NCBI RefSeq assembly: GCF_963678635.1
Contig: NC_087066.1
Location: 26,689,453-26,753,452, forward strand
Reading direction: 5' to 3'
Origin: Symsagittifera roscoffensis
Lineage: Eukaryota; Xenacoelomorpha; Acoela; Convolutidae
Length of the DNA: 64,000 nucleotides
In this document: positions 34,223 through 45,051 of the stretch, in pieces
Numbering within the stretch: position 1 is the first letter of the stretch
How the letters are laid out: the number at the start of each line of letters is the position of its first letter
Program-made: the position numbers and the translations under genes
The notes under the pieces: generated by a model
What the model saw: the letters and a program-made list of their open reading frames with translations, nothing else
Databases searched by the model: none
Told to the model about the DNA's origin: nothing

Positions 34223-34692
34223 AGAGGTCGCAATCGGTACATAAACAATTTATCTTCTATAAAGTTTAGGGTTGATTTTGCATATTTTTGTCTCGGCAGC
34301 GCCTTTAATAAAGGACGGAGCCAATAAGGAAATGGTATTCAAGTCGTTAAAACCTTTGTGGGAGTACAATTACTACAGTCAGTTGACGAGAAAGTCCAGA
34401 AGTAGATACAGATACAAATCAGAAAAGCAATGTTTGGTAAGGGAAACAAACGTGCAATGCACGGGGCAACAGGATAATGTTTTTATAAACGAAGAAGTAA
34501 GTCACATAAGCATGGCATGTTTGGACGAATACGACAAAAGCATGTTTGAGTGCAACCAAAACAAAACACAGTGCTATTTGTGTGACTATGATTAAAAGAA
34601 ACGAAAACACAGTGTTACCTGTTGGATTAGGATAAAAAAAATAAAAACACAGCGTAGACGGTGGGATTAAGCAAAAATATATCTCTATATGA

Positions 34693-35228
34693 TTTTAGGA
34701 AACCGACAGAACCAGATTTTGGGGATTTTGTTTAATTTCTGCCGGAACTGTTTGAAGTTAAGGCGGTGGTACGGCCTAGTGTATTCAGGATAGTAGGCGT
34801 CAATACTAAATATAGAACTGTGGCGCCACTCTAGCAACTTCAACTACCAAATATTGTAAATGGGGCACCAGTTTCAAGATCCAAGATGTGAATGCCTCCG
34901 GCAATTACATCTTGGATACCGAACTTGCCGTTTATATACTTAACCCCCACCCTACTTAAGTAATTATCAAGTTATCCCTGTAGTTGGAGTTTTTCTAGAG
35001 CTGACTCGCTATGGGATTAAAATTGTGGAAATAAGAAAAAATATATGGTATTTAGGAAACCGACAGGAGCAAGAATTCGGGTATTTTGTTAACTTTCTAC
35101 CGGATCTGTTTGAAGTTGAGACGGTGGTGCGGCCTTATGTATTCAGGATAGTAGGCGTGAATACTAAATATAGAACTGTGGCGCCACTCGAGCAACTTCA
35201 ACCACCAAATATTGTGAATCAGGCGCCA
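34693..35228 (+). repeat. Direct duplication of a 0.18-kb segment (34693-34869 and 35051-35228)
   Basis: The two copies are about 90% alike, 358 bp apart. The second is open in frame (35025-35312) and contains VRPYVFRIVGVNTKYR, which may be the tail of Pol/integrase; the first is broken by stops. Between them TCCAAGATGT (34880) and ACATCTTGGA (34907) form a 10-bp inverted repeat. Confidence 0.75.
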
Positions 35229-35430
35229 TTTTCTTGCGAGGAGGTGATCAACCTCAATGGTGAGATAAGAGAAGCGGAGAGGTATTCAGAAAACAGCGAA
35301 AGCAGGGGGTGACAAGCCTGCAACTCAGGAAGCAACTGAGACTCTCCAATTGAGGTTAAGAAGTATAAGAAAATCTCTGAAAGTCAGAGGGAGAGGAAGA
35401 AGCTTCAAGCTAGCTTGAAGGCAGAAACTT

Positions 35431-35763
35431 TTGGAAAATGTTTACTCAGGAAGAGACTGTGTCTACATGACGCACACAAGCTTTTTTGCCACTCCGAGCC
35501 GCTCTGATATTTTAATATTGCCTAAAAAAGCGCCACCTGGAACATTGGATAGGCATTTTAAGAGCCTTTGCCTTCTTTGCCATCCAGACAAAGGCGGGAG
35601 AGAAGAATATTTAAAGGTGCTTGTTGGAGCCCGAAAAATTCTCAAAGATCCAGAGGCGAGAGAAGTCTACAAAAAAACGGCCCAGATGCCGCAAAAGATT
35701 TGTTGCGCCATAAATGGTCAATTAAACTGGGAGTTTGTCCTTCTGACAAAGTTTTTGATGTAA
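35431..35763 (+). CDS. J-domain (DnaJ-like) protein inside the LTR element, probably frameshifted
   Basis: 110 codons. Residues about 24-76 fit a J domain: helix I region (SDILILPKKA), helix II ending in the HPD loop (CHPDKGG), and helix III with ARKILKDPEAREVY. J domains bind Hsp70 and stimulate its ATPase through the HPD motif, which is intact. After YKK a run of seven A (35671-35677) precedes a poor-looking tail; the overlapping frame that ends at 35786 continues more plausibly, so a one-base slip is likely. It sits between the Pol remnants and the polypurine tract, where retroelements carry captured or accessory genes. It could also be a host fragment inserted there. HPDKGG also occurs in T antigens of small DNA tumour viruses, but nothing else here resembles them. 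Confidence 0.72.
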   Translation: MENVYSGRDCVYMTHTSFFATPSRSDILILPKKAPPGTLDRHFKSLCLLCHPDKGGREEYLKVLVGARKILKDPEAREVYKKTAQMPQKICCAINGQLNWEFVLLTKFLM

Positions 35764-35882
35764 TCAATAGATATAATCCCTTATAGCTCGCTAATAGAGG
35801 TAAAATTATATCATGGTTAACCAACTAGTTAGCAAAAAAATCCACCATCCTTGTTCCGTCGTCAGTGGAGCACTCCAATTTC

Positions 35883-35893
35883 AAGGAGGGGAA
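35883..35893 (+). promoter_or_regulatory. Polypurine tract of second element
   Basis: AAGGAGGGGAA lies three bases before the 3' LTR, the expected site of plus-strand priming. Confidence 0.7.
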
Positions 35894-35896
35894 CAT

Positions 35897-36354
35897 TGTA
35901 GAGAAACGGCTATTAAATTGTAAAGATCATTACTTGATTAGTTTGGCAAAGGTCATTGCTAATTTATGATGTCTGAGAAATGTCAACGCCTTCTATAACT
36001 TCGACAAACATGCAATTGCCCTGACAGGCGGGAGAAAACTTCACTTTACATAGTGTCAGATAAAGCTGGCAAAACGTGCGAAAAGCCGTAATCTGGGTAA
36101 AATCATTAATTACTCGGATTAAGGATAGAAACGGGGCAACCCGGGAACATCATAAAAAATGTACATTCAGAGCAATCAGTTGGTTTATAAATCCTTGATT
36201 GATGAACCCTTCTATAATAAATTCCTGTAATTATCACATAAGTCTGCGAGACCAACTTTGATTATAAATATTGAAGCAGTTAAAGCATTTTCAATTCAAC
36301 TTCTACTGAATCCTTGTTTCTTTCTGAGAAAGAACGTGTTGGGCTAATCCTACT
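35897..36354 (+). repeat. 3' LTR of second element (458 bp)
   Basis: Starts TGTAGAG and pairs with 31547-32030; somewhat shorter through small deletions. CTGT follows at 36355-36358. Confidence 0.85.
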
Positions 36355-36479
36355 CTGTGTTTTTTCTGGGCAATGGGCCGTACTCCGGCATCTTTTTTTC
36401 GCAGGACTGAGAAGCGACGCCCCATGATCTTTTTATCAAACCACGCGAAAAAAATTGACATTTAGTTGAAAATTTTTTT

Positions 36480-36834
36480 CAAGTATATGGTCGGAACGTT
36501 CTGTGCTACTAGCACAACAACCGGCTATCCTTGTTCTTGATTTGCACTTGGCGTTTTCGATTTGATAAAAACGATCTAAGTTTTTTCAGAAGATTTTTAC
36601 GGACTCCAGAATCATTTAATTAGTTTAAGATTAGCTGAATATCGACCCTATCGAAGGCTTTGCGTAATCAGTATAAACCTTTTCTACAGGTTTTCCATTG
36701 TTGATTGCGTCATAAATGGTTTGAAGATAGAGAACGATTAGGAATATCATTGATTTACTTTTTGCAAATCCATATTGATATTTCGTGATAAGGCAGACAA
36801 CTTTCAAACCCGATTGACTGAAAAAAAGTATCAA
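36480..36834 (-). pseudogene. LINE (non-LTR) reverse transcriptase fragment
   Basis: On the minus strand, QYGFAKSKS is followed about 20 residues later by NNGKPVEKVYTDYAK, the fingers-to-palm part of a LINE RT (Jockey/CR1-like layout). A one-base shift interrupts the AFD motif right after YAK. A FLSNRKRQVQI-like block follows in another frame. Only this core piece is present; there is no endonuclease or tail. Confidence 0.65.
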
Positions 36835-37058
36835 GTGGTGTTTTGATTAACATTCAGAAAAAAAAGATGTAAGAATTATCTGGGGTTCATTATGGTAGTG
36901 GTTGTTGTTGTTGGCAAAATCGTCGTATGTTTAGAAATTAAAAATTATGTCTGCTTACTGGCATGACATGTCTTCTTTCCAGTTTGTCTATTTATTTCTA
37001 CAATCTGCTATATCCATACAGGGTCTCCTTGTATGGCTGTGACAAAATTGCATTTCAG

Positions 37059-37506
37059 ATGAACCAGTTTGATGCTTCGGGTGTCTCAAGGAATTTATAT
37101 GCGGCCAACGTAAGTGGTTCGTCTCGAACTCCGGAAGTCGAGGCACTTCCATACAGAGTCTCTAATGTCAGAGCAACCACCAATGCTATTATTACTCCTC
37201 AAGCGACGAAAAGTGTAGCTAATGCATACATGAAAGTCATGGATGAAGTATGCAATACAGTTAGAGACACATTTCTTGACGAGGGAGTTGAAATTTCAGT
37301 TCTACAGGAGCTCAGGAGGCTATGGGAAAACAAAGTTTACCAATCCAAAGTACTTGAATCGCGATTTGACTCAAGAGCGCATGGATCATATCATATGCCA
37401 GTACAGCATTCGACATACAATACTATGCCTCAAGTCTACCAGATTTCAAGTGGAGGACCAACAAATGCTCTACCTGTCAGGGTATCACAGAACCCCAATG
37501 CACCGC
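37059..37506 (+). CDS. GTF2A1: TFIIA large subunit, exon 1 (N-terminal helical domain)
   Basis: VCNTVRDTFLDEGVE and LWENKVYQSK are hallmark residues of the TFIIA alpha N-terminal domain that forms the four-helix bundle with the gamma subunit. The ATG at 37059 follows directly on a good acceptor (TTTCAG), so an upstream non-coding exon is likely. The first 50 residues have no counterpart that I know, so the start is less certain than the rest. Donor C|GTAAGG at 37507, phase 1. Confidence 0.9.
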
Positions 37507-38599
37507 GTAAGGAATGTAAAATGAGCACTTAAGTTGCATTTTGAAATTAGTTCAAGACAACAAGTATATGTCATATGAATCTGTTCCATGAATCTGTTCC
37601 ATGAAAGCTTACCATAGGTTGTCGCAGTGTAATTATCATTATTTAAAAATAAAAAAATAATTCTCAACGTTTATTTTTGTTTTTCTAAAAGTGAAAATGT
37701 TATCCGAAGATATGCTTTAATAAATAATGTTCCATATTTTAACTGATCTTTTGAAAAATGAATTTTCAATGTGTTTTACCTTATATCTTCCACTAAAGAA
37801 TAGCTTATTGTTCTTGGTCTCACTTCATTTTCATTGTATTCATATTTAAGATTTTCATCAGCTGGTAGCGTGTTATTCTTAATTTTCCCAAATTGACAAA
37901 ATATTTTCAATCCAGAAACATAGAAAATGGTTTTAAAAAATTATACTTCAGTTTCAGGTCGGACATGAATCGAATTTTGCACAATCGCAGCTTCTTTTTT
38001 CCCCGAGTAATCTGAGTTCAGTAATGAATATTGTAGCTAAATGGTCTGTTTAAATTGGAGGAGTGCATTTCATTTATCGGTTAGATTGGTCTTTTAAACT
38101 ATAATCAGTTCCGTGCGAATGCAACAACTGTAGAGACCTGAAGAAACTTACACTTATAACTGAAAACTAAACTTTGAACAATGCAATGACTGGGTGTTAT
38201 GCGAACCCTTGGATTATATTCCTAAATCCTTTGATATTATTATTATATTATTATTATGTAGTCTATTAGAGTTCTTGAAGGTTTTGATGTTTTTGTTGGT
38301 CACCTCGAGGTTGTACGGGATTAAAAGTGAGGTTGAATTTCTATTAATTAGCTCATGTATAGTAACAGAAGTCATTTTTTCTGGTGAAAGTTATCCGACG
38401 TTTTCTAACCCTTTTGCTAGCTGCTGGCACGTAGTTTTTTTAGTTGATGGTAATTTCGGTAAGCGATCGTTCTTTCGCCCTGATAAGTAAAACTAAAGAA
38501 ATTTAAGAGTGGGATGAATATAATCTATCGTATATGTTAAATGAAAGTCGGAATGCACTATGGACGCTATGTTTAAATGAACACATTTTTTTTAGTATT

Positions 38600-41130
38600 C
38601 TCAAGTGCAATACTTCAGAAAAAATTTTCGTAGCTTAACGATTAAAAGAATGTTCAAGAATTCAAAGTTCCATCGCTTCAAAAGCTTGCTTGAAAATATT
38701 ATTTTTCCGAAGCAATCCAATCTATGAAAAATACTTCGAAATATTTTGAAGTGCATCATCGATTCAATAGCTCGCTGAAATAACTCTAACTTTTTGCTGA
38801 GCAATCCAAGCCATGAAAACAACTTCGAAATATTTCAAAAGTTCCATTTATTTAATAGCATGCTTAGAAAAAATTCTGCTTTCCGCAACCAAATTCGCTC
38901 TTTGAAATAACTGAAATATTAAAGCCTATTCTACCAAATATTTTGAATCGTCATCGCTTTGATAGCTTGCTCAGGAAAAAAAATGAATTTTTTGCTAACC
39001 GACTCGTTCTATGAATTAACTTGAACTTTTTTGCGAAGGAATCCAAGGAATGAAAACAATTTCGAAATTTAAAAATTTTGTAGCCTGCTTAGAAAAACTT
39101 CTATTTTTCATGAGCCGATTCACTCTATGAAATAGATGACAAAGTCGCAAAATCGAAGGATCATCGCTTTGATAGCTTGATCAGAGAATATTTTTTGCGA
39201 AGCAATCAAGCTATGGAAACAACTTCGAAATTGTCAATTATTTTCTTGCTTAAGAAAAATTCTAATTTTTGCGAGCCGGTTCGTTCTACGAAGTAACTTG
39301 AATTTTTTCAAAGTTTCATTACTTCAATAGCTTTCTGCAAAAGTCAGAATAGTTTGACTTTTTTGCGTAGCAACTCCAGCTATGAAAACAGCTTGGAAAT
39401 ATTTTAAATTCATGGCTTGATCCCCTTGCAAAATAAAACTCAAACTTTTCGCCAGCCACTTTTTTTGAATAATTGAACTTTTTTGAAACTTCATATCTTT
39501 GCAAACCGTTTCGTTTTGTTAAGTTTTTGAAATTTTTAGCGCTTCAATTCTTTTCTTGAAAAAGTTTTGTTTTTTAGCGAAGCAACCAAAGCTATGAAAA
39601 CAGCTTCGAATTGTTTCAACTTTTCATTGCTTTAAAAGCTTGCTTAAAAACTTCTTCCATTCGCGGACCCGTTCGTTTCATGAAAAACGGATTTTTTAAA
39701 AGGATTTATTGCTTGAACGCCATGCGTAGAAAAACTTGAACTTTTTGCAAACCGTTTCATTGTATGAAATAACCTGAAAGTTTTCTTACTTTATTATTTT
39801 TCTTGAACAACGTCAAATTTTTTTTTATTGAAACATCCAATCTATGAAAACTACCTTTGAAATATGTCACAAATTTTATAGCTTTAATAGCTTGCTCGAG
39901 TATTTTAATTTTTGCGAAGCAATCTAAACTATGAAAATAACTGCGTGATGTTTAATTTTTTCAATGCTTGCCTGGTAAAATTTCTTTTTCGCGGCGATTT
40001 GATTTGATCTATGAATTAACTTAATTTTTTCCCTTGCTTGAACACCTTGCTGAGAAAATTGAATTTTGTCGCGAGCTGATTTGCTATTTGGAATCTCTTC
40101 ACAAATGTCAAATTTTCATAGCTTGCATGAAGTTTTAACCAATTGATTTACTCTACAAAAAAGCTTGAAATATTTCTATGTTTTTTCGTTATAATAGTTT
40201 GCTTACAAAATTTAATCTCTTTCCTAACCGATTCATTCTTCGAAACCTTTAATGTATTACGAAGTGTCATTGCTTCAATAAAGATCTAGTTATATCGCGA
40301 ACCGATTCGCCTCATAAATTGACCTAAATTTTTTTCTAAACTATCATCACTTGAACAGCTTGCCCTTAAAAACTAAGTTTTTCCCTAGCTGATTCGCTCT
40401 ATGAAATTTTATCAAAGATTGCAAATATTCATGACTTAATTATTTTGCATAGAAAACCCTAAACTTTGCCCGAACTAATTTGCTCATTGAAATAACGCTA
40501 ATTATTTCAAAGTGCAATCGCTTAGTTGGTTTGCCTACAGGACTAAAATTTTTCGAGTTCTTTCGACGAAAAAATTAACTTTTATAGGCAAACCAATCAA
40601 GAGATTGCACTTGGAAGTATTTAGTGTCAATGTTTTATTGCTTCAGTAGCTGACTTAGAAAAACTCGTTTTTTGCTGCCCTCTATAATTCATTCGAAATA
40701 CTTCATCGCTTAATATGTTGGCATGGAAAGACGTAAACATTTAATGGACTGCTTCGCTGTCTGATGTAACTTTGAATAGTTGAAAAATTTATCGCTTCAT
40801 TACCTTCCTGAGAAAAAGCTAGTTTTTGCTAACCAATTTGCTCTATGAAAAGACCTGACATATTTGCTCTATGAAAAGACCTGTCTTTAAACTTCCAAGT
40901 TTCATCGCATGCGTTAATCCACTGAATGGTTTGCTCAGAAAAAATGTAAGAATTAGTTCAAGCTGAAATACTTTGAAGTAGTTCAGAGTTAGCTTGACTG
41001 AATAGCCCGCCTCGATCAACTTTGGAATGAATTTTCGATAAAATTTGCTAACTGATTTACAATATGGAATAACTCAAATTATTCAAGTTTCATTGCTTGA
41101 ATAGCTTGCTGCTTGCTCAAAACAAACAAC
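38600..41130 (+). repeat. Diverged tandem array in TFIIA intron 1
   Basis: For 2.5 kb the DNA repeats the same words in the same order: CTATGAAAACAACTTCGAAATA, AGTTTCATTGCTT, AATAGCTTGCTTAGAAAAA and GCGAGCCGATTCGCTCTATGAA-type segments, with units of roughly 80-130 bp. Copies are heavily mutated. It is best described as an ancient satellite or minisatellite. Confidence 0.75.
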
Positions 41131-41362
41131 TTTCTGCGAGTCGGTTGGTTGATGGAGACGGGCTTGCTAGTTAATTTTATTTGGGTAGATTATTTAGTTA
41201 TACATTTTTTTGGCTCCTTATTGCTTGCAATCGGAACATTTTTTATGCTTTTTTGCCTTTGATTTGATGTTTTAAGTGACTAATTATGAAAAATCAAAAC
41301 CTAGGCGCTTTTGATGACAACTTATTGATTGCTTTCATTAGTAAGTAGATTTTTTGTCGCAG

Positions 41363-41455
41363 GTACTCAAACTGTGCCGACGGGCTTCAGAATAATCAGA
41401 CCTGTGCAGCCAAACCAACAAGCTACTCAGTATTCAACCCAGACGCCTTTTACAG
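41363..41455 (+). CDS. GTF2A1: TFIIA large subunit, exon 2 (linker)
   Basis: 31 codons of Gln/Thr/Pro-rich linker between a CAG acceptor and an ACAG|GTAAG donor. Phase 1 at both ends joins cleanly to the neighbours. Confidence 0.8.
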
Positions 41456-41943
41456 GTAAGACTATATCTACCTGCTTTGTAAGATAAAAACCAAAAAGCC
41501 AGCAACTGGTTTATCAGATGAAATAAAAGAATCTGAAGCACAAAATTTTATCAATGGTTGGTGGGGTGGGGTGGGGGGATTTTGTTTTCCTTGATATTAT
41601 TGGGTGACACTTAACTTGCAAAAAAGCAGTTTTTCAATTCTTCTCTGTTGAAAAAGAGGACTTAGTTTCAATTTCATCTAAAGCTTTGCCAGTAGTTTGT
41701 CAAAGCATTTTTTGTGAATATGGCGTTTTATGTGAATATTCTCCAAAAAATAGTTTTTAGCGGCTAATTTTTATTACTTATTACAGAAGAATTATCAGTT
41801 CGATAATAGTGGCTTTTAAAATTCAAAGTCAGAGTAATTTAACCTTATGATTTTTTGTTTCTCCTTTGGGGCTCATGTATTTCAGAAAAGTTGGAAATAT
41901 AAAACTATCTTGGACTTTTTTCGTTGATTGAAAATCTTTTCAG

Positions 41944-42224
41944 GTGGAAGCAATTTCGCACCTCAAGTGGATGGTGCGAGGCCATACATTGGTGCTCAGT
42001 CTTCTTTTGATCCATCACAATACATAACGCAGTCCATACCAAAAACATCAGCATCAGATAGTGAACCCACTGCAAGCAATCTAGTTCATAAGCATCCTAG
42101 ATTACTGCAGTTGGACGGAGGCAAAGGTCAACAGGCGCAGTCTAGTGATGACGACAGTGAAGATGAATTTGAAGAGACAGAACCGAAAGCCAAAACGCCG
42201 CGAGTGGTTCCCACGGACCCAACC
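41944..42224 (+). CDS. GTF2A1: TFIIA large subunit, exon 3 (linker with acidic cluster)
   Basis: Contains the conserved LLQLDGG motif found before the acidic region in animal TFIIA large subunits, then SSDDDSEDEFEE. Donor ACC|GTAAGC; ends in phase 0. The frame reads on to 42341 in the intron by chance. Confidence 0.88.
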
Positions 42225-42924
42225 GTAAGCGTTCCATTTCTTTTGAAGTTCAGCTCTGTTCCATTCTTAAAAGGAAGGCAAAATCCACTATCGAACAGCA
42301 GAAGTGTAAAAGTCACACAAAAAAACGTGGTGGACTTTTAGTTTCGAACGCGGCTTTTAATGTTCAGATTTCCCAGTACCTATTGATCCAGGTTTCTCAA
42401 ATTGGGCTAATTATATCAAAAAAGCATTTGTCAACAAGCTTTAGGGACAAACATCTGATTTTGCTTGTGTTGTAATAAATTTTCCTAGTAGTTGCAAGTA
42501 ACAGTGTTTTTCATTCTAATTTCAAGGGTGGACTTGAAAGATTCTAAAAAAAAAGATTCTTTTTTTTTCGGTTCAGTTGGTGTCTGCTCAAAGATTGTCG
42601 GCCTCGTTTCCGCTTCGTTAGTTTTGTTCAGTTGCTAATTTGAATTTCTAATGTCTTGCTTGGCATTTTTGCCTAGAGTTCCTGTTTGATAAAAATAGCT
42701 ATTATGAAAGTCTATGGGATTTGGTTTTTTAATTATTTTTTTGAGACGCTTTGGAAAATTTTATTTCTTTTGCAACAAAAAAATATATATTTTTTCCAAA
42801 AACCTTTCGTCCGATTTTCAAGAAAGGGTTATCCATAGAAGGACCGCCTTATTTCTTGTGTGTGTGCATTCTACCCTGGTCTCTTCTTGCTTTACTTCTT
42901 TGTCTACAGCCTTTGTCTAAACTA

Positions 42925-43910
42925 ATGGCCCTCGGAATAGTCAATTTTTTGACCGTTTTTTCAATCTTTATTAACTGTTCTCGAAAACGAACCTCCCAAT
43001 TCTGAGGTTGTGGATTCAATGGAGATAACGGGTAGTGGGAAGCTCTCCTTTATTAGCAACTACGTCCAAACTTTTACACAAAAAAAAAATTGGCCATCGG
43101 AGTAGTCAAATTTTTGATTTTTTTGTATCTTTTTTTTTAGTTTTTCAGAAATTAACCTCCCAAACCTGAAGGTGTTATTTCAATGGAGATAACGGGTAGT
43201 AGGAATCTCTCTTGTATTAGCGGCCACTCACAATATTTTTAGGCAAAAATATTTCGTCTTCAGAAAAGTCAATTGTTGATTTTTTGGGAATTTTTTATCT
43301 TACATTTATGAATCTTACCAAAAAGTACCCTCTAAAAATTGGGTTGCTGGAAGCTCCTGTGCATACGCGCCTACGCCCAACTTTTTTACGCAAAAATATA
43401 CGCGCCTACTTTTTTACGCAAAAACATTTACTTTTTTACGCTAATTTTTACTTTTTTACGCAAAAACATACGCGCCTACGCCCAACTTTTTTTACGCAAA
43501 AATTTATGGCCCTCGGAAAAGTCAGATTTTTGATTTTTTAGCCGTTTTTAAACATTTTGACTTTTTTCGAAAACTACCCTGCCAAACCTAGATTTCTGGA
43601 TTCAATCACATGTTAGATGATTTTTTTTCTTAATTGGCTAGGCCCACTTTTTCAACAAAACCTTTGATTCTCGGAAATGTCAATTTTCTGATTTGTTGAC
43701 CGTTTTTTTGGAATTTTCTCGATAGCCATCCTGCTAAATCTGATATCAATGGTTTAATCGACAGAACAGGTTGTTGGAAGCTTACTTTTATAATTTCTAT
43801 GCCCAGTTTTGAAAGTTTCCCATTTTAGGGGCTCTTCATTCTTCTACGGCAACGACCCGCTTTCATCAGAAAAACGCTACGGAATTCGGAAAATCAAATT
43901 TTTGAACTTT
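42925..43910 (+). repeat. Imperfect tandem repeats (160-250 bp) in TFIIA intron 3
   Basis: GGCCCTCGGAATAGTCAATTTTTTG-like starts recur near 42928, 43092, 43254, 43507, 43670 and 43875, with GGAGATAACGGGTAGT in the first two. Related words appear again near 54650-54850 in the septin gene. Within it 43368-43504 is a local minisatellite of TTTTTTACGCAAAAA and CATACGCGCCTACGCCC units. Confidence 0.7.
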
Positions 43911-44356
43911 CGACCGTTTTTTTAGAAGTTTTTTGAATTTTCTTAAAATATGCCCTATCAAATCTGTGCGATTTTTTGTGCAGAATCGGCTATTTCGTAA
44001 TATTTTGTTAGAAAGGTTATGTCTTTGGGAAATTTTGAAATTGCTCATTCGTCCCGCATTAGTATAACAAATTCAAAAAATATCAAACACGAACCACCAG
44101 CTTTAGCTAGGCCCTAGCTGTCCTTCATCGAGATATGCGAAAGTTTTGGCTCATCTAGTTTTTTCAACATTTTTCATTTTTTTCTTGTGCTGCATCGCAT
44201 GTGATGGGATGCTCGGCTTCGCCTCTGTGTTGATTAAAACTAAATTGATTGATTGCTGCACCGATTTACTTTTTAAATTTGCCGCGCCGAATATTTTTAG
44301 GGGCCATGATTTTTATAATTTTTTTACGTGAAAATTGTTCACTTAATGCGATACAG

Positions 44357-44557
44357 GAACAGAAATCAAAAGGTGGGAAGAAATCTGGGTCGGACTCGAG
44401 GATCAAAGAGGAGCCGAGTGATTGCGAAGATGATTCGGATGATGACTCGGAAGAAGATGCCAAGGGAGGGGGAATCAAGGGCGACTTGGATGATGAGGAT
44501 GAAGAAGTGGAGGAGGAAGAGCCGCTCAACTCCGGGGATGACGTCACAGATGACGAG
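44357..44557 (+). CDS. GTF2A1: TFIIA large subunit, exon 4 (acidic region)
   Basis: 67 codons, strongly acidic, ending EEEEPLNSGDDVTDDE, which closely matches the conserved motif before the beta part of TFIIA. GAG|GTGAGT donor. In the human protein the cleavage that makes alpha and beta chains lies just upstream of this type of motif. Confidence 0.93.
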
Positions 44558-45051
44558 GTGAGTGAAAATGAGCATCGATATATTAAACAGGTTTTTTGAC
44601 CGAATTTGACATACTTTTACTGGGCTCTCGAAACAATTGACAGACCATAAATTGATTACTTTCCAGTTTTGCCCTAGCAGTCAAGCGATAGATTTTCAAA
44701 GTTTTTTCAGCCGAGAAAAACCGGCCCGGAATTTTTGATCTAAAATGGATTCATGTGAAGCTAAATTGTCAAGAAATTTTGTTTCATTTATTTGAAACCT
44801 TTTTTCTGGCTACTTTTTTACCCTCCAAACGTGCAAACATAAATTTGGAAAAAATCGAAAAACAAAGGTTTGTGATATTTTTTGTGAATTTATTGGTGGT
44901 ACGATTTATCTTTTCTAGTTGCATGGCAACCTGCTATTGATTTAAGTTTAACGGATTTGAATTTTTTTACTTACTTGGTCTAAATTGACTTCAAACTCAA
45001 ATTTGATATGCTTTCTTGGAGATTCTTTACGCAACTAGTTATTTGTAATCA

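Larger units (their letters stand above)
31547..36354 (+). mobile_element. Second LTR retroelement, old and degenerate, 4.8 kb, with J-domain ORF
   Basis: LTRs at 31547-32030 and 35897-36354 begin TGTAG; the left ends CTACA, the right has decayed to CTACT. Flanking CTGT (31543-31546 and 36355-36358) is the target duplication. The LTRs are clearly diverged, with many substitutions and small indels, so it is older than the first element. Inside are remnants of Gag, a zinc knuckle and a protease start; RT and most of Pol are missing. A 0.18-kb segment is duplicated, and a DnaJ-like J domain sits just before the polypurine tract. Confidence 0.85.

Noticed and set aside
35431-35763. Integrated polyomavirus T antigen (HPDKGG)
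   Set aside because: No pRb-binding, helicase or origin sequences nearby; flanked by LTR-element sequence on both sides.
44249-44599. Longer frame running from intron into TFIIA exon 4 and past it
   Set aside because: Only 44357-44557 is bounded by splice sites and matches TFIIA; the flanks are intron.
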